This document shows positions 47,447 through 59,400 of a DNA stretch of 64,000 bases, piece by piece. The DNA is from Scolanthus callimorphus (Eukaryota; Cnidaria; Anthozoa; Actiniaria; Edwardsiidae). The DNA lies in the NCBI GenBank assembly GCA_033964015.1, contig CM066915.1:9225575-9289574 (forward strand). Reading direction: 5' to 3'. The translations under genes were made by a program, and so were the position numbers. Every line of letters starts with the position of its first letter. The first letter of the stretch is position 1. Below the pieces are notes generated by a model. It did no database searches. It was not told the DNA's origin and saw only the letters and a program-made list of their open reading frames with translations.

Positions 47447-50400
47447 ATGGCGGAAGAAGCTAAGGAAACGGAAAAACTCGAGGAAGTTAGCAAAGAACTC
47501 AGCATTGAAGATAAACTGTTGAAAGCCGGGGCCTAAAAGAGGAGGGCAACTCTTTCTTTAAACAGAAGGACTATAAAAACGCGATGAAGAAGTATCATCG
47601 AGCTGTATTATATGTGAAAGGCCTGGCGGACACGCCGATTCCTAAGTCGTTACTCGGGAGGATGGAGGAAGAAGTGCCTGAGGAGATGAAGGAAAGTTTA
47701 CGAGAACTTGAGTATAGCTGTTATAATAACTTAGCAGGTATGATGTAGACGCAAACGTTTGGGGGAAAGGTCAGATAGGGAAACCACTGGGGAGATTTTT
47801 CACACCATACCCCAAATAAATGTCAATTGAATGTCAATGTAATCCCCCCCCCTCCCCCAACCCGGCATATGCGGGGACTTGGAGTGAAATGAAGGAAATG
47901 GCCCCCACCTCAGGAAATAGATGGGATTCCAATGTCCCTGCATACAGGGATGTCAATTCCAGGCCTTCAGCAATCTGGAGACCACCTTTCTTAACCTTCT
48001 CCTCTTCACCCCGAGTGGGACATAAGGCCGCAGAGACCACCTTGGAAGTGGCAAAATTTCCTGAAATTCTCCCAGGATAAATGCAGGAAATGTATGGCAG
48101 CAGTCTTGAGTTTTCCCAGGAGACAGAGCACAAAATCTTGAGACTCCTGGCAAAACCGGGAGAGTTGACGTACCTGCTGCTTATGTCCATACCTACCAAC
48201 AACTGTAGCCGGAAATGTGAACAAACTAATGCAGAATGCTTTTTACAAGGACAACGAAATGTTGAACATTATGGCATGCTTTTTTGTTTCCTTTTGGTAG
48301 TAAGAATCCAGAACATTTTGTTGGCGCTGCAACAACACTGTGTGTCAATTTTTTTTATTGATCAACTTATAGATTTGTTTCATTATTTAGGGGAATTGCC
48401 CTGGGTCTAGGGAAGCACTCATACTCTCACTCTATCATGAGTTGGTTGGTTTTATGATAAAAACACTAGTCTATAATATTTTATGATTCTTGAAACTTTT
48501 GTTGTGCAAGAAGAAAAAAGCTCACAATACCTTTTGCTGTGATCAATTTATTATTCAAATTTGATGCTTTGGTGGCTTTTTTAGAGCCTTTGTAGTCTAC
48601 TTTGCACAGCATTTTGCAAGTGTGGAAACTTGAAGCCAATGAACAATGAACGGCACAAAAATCTTCCTTACATAGCCTGCCGTAAATGCTAGTCAGTGAA
48701 AGTTTAGTGCCCCCGGGTCACCGGACGAGGGAGTGAAAGCTAGCATTGTTCTTGCCTAGCAGGGGCACAAACTAAAGGTAAAATCAGGTAAATGCCCCAC
48801 TTTGTCCCTGCATATGCCCTTTTTTTTTGGGGGGGGGGGGGTACATGGACTGAGCATTAGTCTTGCTATTGGATTGTTTCAGAAAGTCATTAAAGTGTGA
48901 AAGTTGTAGCTATGATAGCTAGGCAATAGAACATTTTCACATAGCACAGTTTTAGCACATGAGCTAGACCGAAAAGTAACACATGAGCTTGGAATGAAGA
49001 AATTTCACACTGGTGTGAAAAAGATACTTACAATTATTACAATTTGTTTTTTTAGAACAGTCAAGCCTATCTTGACCAGGCTGCATACCTACACACATCA
49101 AAACTAAGGCCTGAAGGCAGTCAAGCAAATTGGAAAATGACAAAATATAATCTGGCTAAAGTTAGGTAGCTTTACTAGACACATATGCATTATGCCTCTA
49201 TGAACAATTTTTACTCCCTAGAGCAAGCTTCTGTCTCTTTCTGTCCGACTGTTTACTTGCAAACAAACCAAGATCTTGAAATACAAGAAACAGGGATGAA
49301 AATGGAATAAAGAATCCAAAGCAGCTTTGGAACTCTTATACACTTGTCCAGCAAAAACGATAGGAAAATAAAGAAACCACTGTGGAAATGTGCTTCCTAC
49401 AACTTACAGCAAATGAGTTTAAAAAATACATTTCACTTCAAAAAAAAGTTGCACTCCTTATGAAATAGCACTTAAAAAAAAACAAATTGCTTAAAACAGT
49501 AATGCAATTACAATTGATTTTTGCAAATTTGAAAGAATGATGAATGTGACCTTATCAAACCATTCTCAGGATGAAAACATTGGCCCCCAAGCATGCTGGT
49601 TGACAATGGGCAGTTGAGTGTCCAAGTATGCATGCCGGTGCCACAGTCTTCATAACCTGGATTCCCTGTGGCAATAATTATTATTTTGTTTGTGACAATT
49701 ATTGGATTTAATGTGGGAGAATACGGAGAAAAGCTGAAATGTGGGAGAGTTGGAAATGTGGGAGAGTTGGCATCCATGTAGGGGTATTATGATGGATAAC
49801 AAAACTCTGATTTCTTTGCAGCTTGTCATATGAAGACTAATCGATGGCCTAAAGTAGTCGAATATTGTAAAAAGGTAAGTTGCATGTCATAACAATAACA
49901 TCTTGGTCCTGGATTGACTGGCTGTGAAGATCTGTGATCCTTCAAAGTCATTTTTAAAGTCATTCAAGATGCTTCTTTTGAATTATGGTACAGGTATGGC
50001 TAAGTTTTCCTGAAAACTTAAAGGTGGTCTGTGTCAAGGTGGTCGTAATGATAAACATGTATATTTTAACAACAGGAGGTTGAAGTTTATGTTAAACGCT
50101 GTGTGAAAGTTGTTTTTGTGCTGGCATTTCAAGTAGCCCTTTATCAGAGCTCATCTTTTCTCTTATATTGTAGATGTATATTAGTGCTCAGGGCTCCTAT
50201 TGATAACAGGTTGTTTTATTCAATCTGAAAGGGCTACCCTGAGCCTTATAATTAAATAAAGGTTTCTGTTCTGTTCTGATGGATACCATTAGCAAGACAA
50301 TGTGAGGTTTGTCAGGAGTATGATTTTGCCAAATTTCCAAATTTTGAGTTGTGCAGAAAATTCCCTAAATTAAGAGTGTGGATTTGGATCTTCATCACTG

Positions 50401-53400
50401 CATCTAGTTAGATAATGATAATGGGTTAGATGCTAATAATGTGTTTGCTCATCCATTTTATTCTAAAAAACTTAAAATTGTGAATGATTTACTCAAAACT
50501 TTTTTTGTCACTTATTTCCTATCTAAATCTGTCAAAACATTTCTGTTGCAATAAGTTTGGGCATAATTTAGGGCTTTATTTTCTGGACTGTACAGTATCT
50601 CCTTTGTATCTATGGGTAACAAATGGACAAACTGGACATTCCCCTGATGGAATGTTGAGGAGAGAACGAAATAGCTATGGTCACCCTGTGCCTACTTCTC
50701 CACAGGGACCCTATATTCTCTGCGTCTGGTCTAAAGCCATGCAGTCAAGGTTTTTGTTGAGCAACATTTGATCAATTGTTCCAAAAATCTCTGAAACACC
50801 TTAACCATGCTGTGGAGGCTGTTCCATTCAGGAGGACACTTGACCATAGCAAGTTGTTCCTTGCTTGGGTGTATCGATATCGGTCTTGGTCGATGCTCTA
50901 AGGCACTTGCTTCCTTTAATTGTTTAGGCATCTCAATGTTGACACACCCATGACCGACTAGAATAACATATGGGGAACGTATGGCGACTTGTGGTACATT
51001 TCACTTGGAGAGGTGGCTACGCCAGTTCTTTTAAGCATCTCGGTAGCACTAGATTTGCAGCAGTTGTCTGCCTTAACAAACCATGCAGTCATAATCTTTA
51101 TTTAAACATGATGATATACTTATTAAAGCGGTGCCGCTTGTGGGGTCGTGTTGGACTTGTGTTGGACTTTCTAGCGTTGCGATGCCTCCTGCTTCATAAT
51201 GGTCCCACAATATTCCAGCAATATTCACCAGTTGCGGCCTTACAATATCGCTTCGCAAGATTTAAGATAAGGAATGTTTAATGTAGCGACGAAGAAATAA
51301 CGATCTTCTAGAGAGAGTGATCACGTGACATAGTTAGCGTCAAGACCGGCCGCCCAACTCGATTTGAGGCCGACGAAAGCTCGTCCATATACGCAAAATG
51401 AGAATAGTCCTTGTAGTGCAGGAATTTGGTGAAAAATTGTTCATTTTGATGGAAAAAGCATGAAACTTGGCAGGGTGATAGAGCGTCCCATGCAGAGCAA
51501 TTCTGGATGTAGACCCACCCTCGATAAGTATACTTCCAGTTTTCTAGCAGTGGAATTAATTATCATTTAAACTAATAAAATGACGTGTTACCTTTTGAGT
51601 TCAGACACAAAATTTTGTATCATGACAGAGTATTCAATACCCTACAATTCTACAATACGTAGCACCCCCTGATCATGTACTTCCAGAGTTCCAATATGGA
51701 ATTCATTATACATAAAAATCAGTAACAGAGGGCGTTGCCTTCAAGATACACGCATGTACATTCGTGTAAAAATGGACCATGGTGCAATAGGCATTTCGCA
51801 TGTAGACCCACGCCTTAACTCAGCACTTCCAGTTTTATCGAAGTGGAATTAATTATCCTTAAACTTAACAAACTGACGTGTGCCTTTTCTCTTCAGACAC
51901 GGTATTTTGTTTCGTGTCAGGGTATTAAAATACCTTAAAACTCTACAATACGTAACACCCCCCTGATCATGTGCTTCCAGTGTACCAATATGGAATTTAT
52001 TATCACATAAAATCAGTAACAGAGGGCGTTGCCTTCAAGATACACGCATGTAAATTCACGTTAAGATGGACCATGGTGCAATGGGCAATTTTGCATGTAG
52101 ACCCACGCCCTGACACATGCACTTCCAGTTTTATCAAAGTGGCATTAATTAGACTTTAAAGCGGTGTTGGGCTTCATGTCAGGGTCAAATTCTGTATGTT
52201 AAGAGTTATGCATTATTGCATGTTTTGCTATTCATGATCAAGACCCCAGTCATATACTTACAGTATCAGGGGATGGAATAAATCACAGCATGATTGCAGC
52301 ACAAAAATAGTAACATATAGAAACGCATTATATTTTTGTAACAACGCTTGACCAAATAGACTCCACTTTATGGGGTCAAACAAAGACTTCTCTTTCTTGT
52401 TAATGCGACTATTAATGAAGTTTTCATATGCATCTTTCCCAGTGGATTTATATTTCTTAACAGTAGAGACAGTTTCATCACTGGCTGTGTCCCTCATGCC
52501 CGAGGACTATCAAATCGTTGCTAAAATACATCTCTATGGAGCTTACCAGTGGGTTCAGTTGCTCGATAGTGGTTTAGCACTAATCCAGGATTAACTACCA
52601 TGGTGACTCGATGGTTTTGTTCAGAACTAACCTGGTTTAAATTTAATCCACCATTGAACAACCCGCGCCAGCTTAACATATATTTGGTCAAGCGTTGTTG
52701 TAGGGTATTGAATACTCTGTCACGATGCAAACTTTCGTGTCTGAAATCAAAAGGCAAGCGTCATTTTCTTATAATTTAAAGGATAATTATTATTCCATTT
52801 CGATAAAACTGGAAGTGCATGAGTTCGGGCGTGGGTCTACATGCGAATTTTCCATTGTACCATGGTACATTTTCACGTGAATTTCCATGCGTGTATCTTG
52901 AAGGCAACGCCCTTGTTTCTGATTTTATGTGATAATGAATCCCATCTTGGTACACTGGAAGTACATGATCAGGGCGGTGTCAAGTATTGTAGAATTGTAG
53001 GGTATTGCATACTAGTGTCATGATACAAAATTTCGAGTCTGAACTCAAAAGGCAACACGTTATTTTATTTGTTTAAAGGATAATTAACTGCTATAAAACT
53101 GGAAGTATTCGTTATCAAGGGTGGGTCTACATCCAGAATTGCTTAGCATTGGACGCTCTATCATCCTGCCAAGTTTCATGCTTTTTCCATCAAAATGAAC
53201 AATTTACTACTTTTTCTGCACGATATTTCTGCACTATTGGTGCCTTATCACAACACGAGTCCCCTACAATTATTTTGTTGTTTCGTTCTATTGTTCCTTC
53301 GTGTAGTTATTGTTATCGGTACTGGTTTGTGAAGACACCAAGGACTTGCCCAAAATGTGCAAGACAAAGATTTGCCCTGTCAGTATCAAGTTTTGACGGA

Positions 53401-56400
53401 CATTGTTCGATGACCGGCTATTATTTTCAGTTCTAAAGTGGCGACGACTGCCAGACAGTAATTCCTGTTTCGCTCAATTTAGCGTCGTACAATAAAACTA
53501 TTAGGGCTCTTGTCTCAGGCACTGTGCGGGATAGTTTCCCCTCGGAAATTTGGGCTACGCTGTCGACTTATATTCGTTGTGGACAAATTTCCTCGGGGAC
53601 CTCGGGCAAACTATCACACGATAGTGCCTTCGGCAGAAGAGCCCTATTGTTTCAACTCCTCTTGTCGTTGATCCCAGGATAAACAATAAAAACTGAATAA
53701 GGACAATAAAATCTTCGTGACAAATTTTTAGCTTTACCGTATAATACCGGTATATAAGACGCACTTTTTTCACTCCAAACTGACCTTCAAAATCGGGATG
53801 CGTCTTATACACGGTACGACGCATTTGTAATTTGCGTAACAACGAAAACAAATGATCCTTTACAAATTGCCTGATTCATGGTCGTGTGTTTGGTTGCCAA
53901 AAAAAGCTAGGATTTGGTTATTTCTATCCTAGATAGTATTCATAGAATTACGCCGAACTTTTCGGGCACCCGGAAAACTCGGGTGAAAAACAGTTGAAAG
54001 TTTCGGGAGCAACTGACGTCCCGAGACTTTTCGGGTGATTTTTCGTCGATTTGAGGGTTGAATGAAGTCGAAAATTCTTTTTTTGAGACGTGAGCAGTTT
54101 ACATATTCACGGTTAGGGAGTTGTAGAGTATTTAAATCATCAGGATAGAAAAGAAAACGAAAAACTTGGGGATCAATCTATTAAAATTTCAAAATAAACT
54201 TTTCGGGCCCGCACTTCCAAAAATCCAAGATGGCGCTCGTTGGCACTCGCGACTACGAACTCCGTGATTTTGCGATAAAAACAGTCTGCAAACGCCTGCT
54301 AGAAGCGGCAATGTGTAGATATTTTAGCACAACTATTTCAATTTTGCGTGAAATTGCATGTAGCACAAGATTTATCTCAAACAAATAAATAAAAAGAAAA
54401 AACCGTCGGAATATTTTACTCATCTGTTCCTGGTGAGTACACATCTTGAGATTAAATGCCTGTTGTTCTTCCCTGCGAGCAGAGGCTACTTTTTATCTCC
54501 CTGCATTTTCTTTTACAGAGGCTACTTTTACGCAAAAGTAGCCTCTGCACACAAATGTCATTTCTCTGTCGCGCATGTGTGAGAAAATGACGTGAGCTTG
54601 GAGAAACTGGTCGATCAAGTTTGTGCTCGAGCAAGAAAACAACAATTTATCTGCTCTACAACTTGCACAAAATCACTTTTTGTTGCCTTAAATGGCTCGT
54701 TTACTCAATTTAAAGGGTCTTAAACGCTGCTCTGATACTCATTCTAAAGTTTGTTTTTGAGAATTCGCTGGAGATCGTTTTATTTTCTACAGAAATTTGA
54801 TCAAAATGTTGTGTTGGTCATTGAACAAGAAATCACTTGTGAAAGCGCGCACTGTTTTCGAAGCAAAAACACTGACGCCATTCTTGTAAAACCAGCCAAA
54901 CCAGTCAAGTACGTCCACGATCGTGGACGAGGTTGTGACATTTGTGTGCAGAGGCCACTTCAAGGAGTGGCCTCTGGTAGCAGGGAACTGTTGTTCGTGT
55001 ATTTCTTCCTGGAAGTACTGAAGCACACAATGCACATTAAAAATCGTTAGAAATTATTTTTTTGCGAAAATGACCTCGAAAATCCAGGTGCGTCTTATAT
55101 ACAGGTGCGTCTTATATACGCGTAAATACGGTATTTAAAAGCCTCAGGACAACTGCTAAAATTTACAGAAAGTGTTTCATTTGTATAAACTCGTGAGAAA
55201 TATAGCGCGCGCTATTCATGCGCAATAACAACTAGAAACAAAAGGCGCGCGCATAAAACAACAATGAGTTGCAGAAAAAGTAGATTTGATTTCCACTTTT
55301 CGCAACATTGCGAGCAAAATTGCTGCGTGTGTCGTGTCTCTGCAACTCGAGAGGCAATGTTTTCTTATTAGCCAATCAACGCACACCATTCATGTTTTTA
55401 CTTGGATAAGCCGGTGTACTTTATTATTTTATCTCGGGCGTATTGCAAGAGTGTGTGACATCCAACTCGCAATGTTTTTTTAATTCGTCATCGTTGCGTT
55501 GGCGATTGCCTAGTGTAACATGGCCTTAAGGCATTCGGCTTTCTACAAGCTACCATGGGAATCTCACGGATGACATCAGCGCACCGCCTAGAGGACTGAA
55601 GTATATAGATCTGCATGATCAACGACAAGTACGCTACTGTACAACACAATGTGTGTGAGGCGCGCACGAAAGAAATACACGGATATAAACGAACTTACTT
55701 TGCTTTCTGATTGTGCAGCAAAAGATAAGATCACTCCAGAATCAACAACAATCGAGCATACTGCGCGCGCATAGGAATTATAGGATCCCATTCAGAACCT
55801 GAGACCATTCATCGCACGCAATGTAATTTTAAGAACACAACCTAAAACGCAGACCATTCACTGCTTTAAAGGTAAATAATTTTTCGCCGATTCGTTCGAA
55901 AATAAGAAAAAATTTTCAAATCAGTTTTGGTATTTCATTTCACCAGCCTGCATGTATTAAACAAATCTAACAGTTTATGTAAATTATCTACGTCACAATT
56001 AATTGCGCGAGAGTTAGGAAACATTTATACCCAAGGAATGGATGTGTGGACCAGACATCTCGCTAGACGCCATTTATCCGGCTTTGACGCTAACTAATAA
56101 GGAGGGAGTGCAATTATCATGGCGAAGAGGGTCCCATGGCGATCACAGTGGAATGCAATCCTGTATCTGGTAACTCATTTACTACGGCCACGAAGACTCA
56201 GTAAGCGCACAGTATCCACTAGTAACTAGCAAGCGAAGGAGGTAACTTTCTCTGGACGATCTGGAGCCCACAGTGGGTGAAGTAGCACGCGGGGCGGTCT
56301 GGAAGGAGCCCTCCCAGTGTGGGAGGACGCATGGCTCAAATGGGGCTTGTTGTGGAATGTCCATGTGTATGGTTTTGCAGCCTTGTTTGGATTACTAGCC

Positions 56401-59400
56401 ATCTACTCAGTGTATCAAGTCATCAGGACCTCATGCGAAGCCGGTAACAAAAGCATTCGCGCACTCACGACCAAACGTGAGCTCATCTTCAAGCTTTTCC
56501 TGGCGATCTTTACCCTAACGAGGTACCTCATCCTTTTCATAGACCCTTATTATCAAGGTACTACATTCACCGGGGAGCAACCCACCCATTTTTTATGGTC
56601 CGTGGGACCATTTTGCCTTTTGGGAGGAGAATGTTGTCTTGTTATGATTTTACTGAAGAGTGGACGGGTGATTCTATTGTATCAAATTAGCCAGAGGAAC
56701 CAACTCAGGGTTTACCTGTCTGTCCTGGTGGTATCCTTGGTGATAGTGGTGTCTAGAGAAGTGTCAAGTTCGCAAGTAACTGAAGCACTCAGTGAAATTC
56801 TACTACTGCTAACTGGTACTGCTAACGGCTTGATCTTCCTATACCTGGCCGTAGCTTTCCTGAGAAACCGGACTCAGCTACACCTAAGCGCCATTCCAAG
56901 ACGACCAGAGCTCTTACTTGTTTGTGGTTTATCCAGGCTGTTGCTATGTGCGGCAACATTGTACATCGCTATTGAAAACGGGATATTCCGTGGAACTATC
57001 GAGCAAATTTTCTCGGACGCTTGGAAGTGGTTAGCAATTCAAACATGCGCTCGTTTCCTAGAATTCCTAACCTGTCTCCTTCTCTTCACGACAGACCCGA
57101 GGAAACGCCGCTTGAGATCGCGACCTGTTGATAGCAGTACCAGTTTGGAGTTGCTTTCACCGCGAATCGACACGAGCTTTTTGGGCAACCCTAGTGAAAC
57201 GCCATACGAGTCCCTTGATGAATATTTCCTCGCGAAACCGCGCCTCATTGTGCAGCGAGAGGAAGAGCACACTGACTACGATTCCCAAGTTGAGGAGGAG
57301 CTTGACTCACAAGAAAGATACGAGACAGGAAACATGCAAGTCTACCTGACACCCCAGTCTCAACAACACTACGAGTCGGTGGTACAAGAATTGTACAGTA
57401 AGTACTTCGGTGCTAAGCCTTTGAGCAAGGAGGACAAGGGGGAGGTGTACGAACCGGGTGTTTTTATGGAAGAAAAAGAACGATCATTCCCTTCTTACGA
57501 TACCACGCCGTTTGGTATGGAAGGAGAGGCAGAGCTGTATGAACCTGGAGTTCTCGGGGAGTATGAAGAAGTAGGGTCCTCTTACTACCATAACTCGCCC
57601 TTTAGTCTGGGTCTAGAGGACGAGGATTACCAGGCTGGGGCACTTGCAGATCATGACCTTACCATGACCTATGGCGACAATAGGGCCGTATTTACGGTTG
57701 GAGAAGAACGAGAACTCATCGCGGAGGACACCACTACCGACTCAGCATTTGAAGACTATGATGATTATTTCCATTCTAGCGAGGACGAGCTCGACATGTC
57801 GGATGTTACCGCTAGCATATCAGGCTTTCATGGGCAGCGCTTAGAAAAGCTAGCTTCACGGAGTCCGAGGACTACGAGGCTGGAAACGTGATCGGTCCCC
57901 ATGGTGATTTGAATATTGTGATGCCCTCAAGGGAAAGTTTTACCGAGTCCGAGGACTACGATGCTGGTCACGTGATAGAGTTTGAAGACGATGGAGTCTC
58001 GACAGAGAGCTACTCCGAGGAGGCAGACTATGATGCTGGTCGCGCATCTAGAAAGACCCGGAGTGACCTGTGGACGATCAGGGAGGAGAGCTTTAGTGAT
58101 TATAGTGACCATGAAGGTGGAGCGTATCTTGAGAGAGATGAGAGGACGTTTGTAGATCATGAATACACCGGGGATGAATACGAAGATTATGATGACTACG
58201 AGATGGGATATGTTATTGATCCGAATACTGGAGAGCTTAGTGTACCACAGGGATACCACGAGGAGGAGCTGGACGAAGAGTTTGACTACGATATGGGATA
58301 TGTTATTGATCCGAATACTGGAGAGCTTAGTGTACCACAGGGATACCACGAGGAGGAGCTGGACGAAGAGTATGACTACGATATGGATATGTTATTGATC
58401 CAAATACGGGAGAGCTGGGCGTACCACAGGGTTACCACGAGGATGAGCTGGACGAGGAGTATGACTACGAGATGGGATATGCTATTGATTCAAATACGGG
58501 AGAGCTTGACGAGGAGCTGGACGAGAGTATGACTACGAGATGGGATATGTTATTGATCCAAATAAGGAAGAGCTTGGTGTACCACAGGGTTACCACGAGG
58601 ATTATGACTACGAGATGAGATATGTTATTGATCCGTATACTGGAGAGCCTGGTGTACCACAGGGATACCATGAGGGAGAGGAGTATGGTGCAGAGGAATA
58701 CGAGGAGCGTTATGATGAATACGATGACAATTCGTATTACACCGAAGATGATGTTCAATACGAGGGCTGATCACAAACCATCATTATGTTAACTGAGAAA
58801 AACCTTACAAACCTTATCCACAACACTGAGTCGCTAGAACGACCTGTTACATTAATACTCTGATAAAGGAGTCATGATAGTTTCTATATTAAAGAATGAG
58901 GGGTTTATCATGCAGTGTAGAATATGAATGATGAATATCCGTCTTTATGTTTGTTTGCTTGCTTGATTTCCTTGCTTGTTGGGGGATCCTCACACGAGTA
59001 AAGTTCAGAAAAATAAAAAAATTAATCTAGTTAGAAATGAAGATGGCCTCTTTATTTGTCACATTCCAACGGGGCGATCAAAGCTGATTGTAAAATTTAC
59101 GGCTAAGTCCATTGTTTCGCGCTGCGCATTTTCAACACGTCGCTTTGGGTTTGGGGTTTTGTGGTTTATTGTTCCGCCTGTCAAACCAGCAGTCAACTGG
59201 CTTTCTGTCGCGACGTAAACCCAGTCAACTGCACTAGGCGACACAAAGCAATGACGTGATTGGCTTAGAAGGTTTGACTGGCGGAACAGACAAAAACAAA
59301 ATCAAACCACGTTCACAGCGCGAATAGCCTGCTCGCAGGCGTTGGAGAGTAGTTTTAGGTCGAGAAACGCGAGTTTGCTTCCCCAATTTGTCACATTTTG

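Noticed and set aside
47834..48410. Several overlapping open frames in TTC9-like intron 1
   Set aside because: They overlap each other on both strands and lie in repeat-like sequence. Nothing recognisable.
49058..49166. Possible exon after TTTTTTTAG in TTC9-like intron 1
   Set aside because: The peptide reads smoothly, but there is no good donor, and the TTC9-like exons on either side already join in phase without it.
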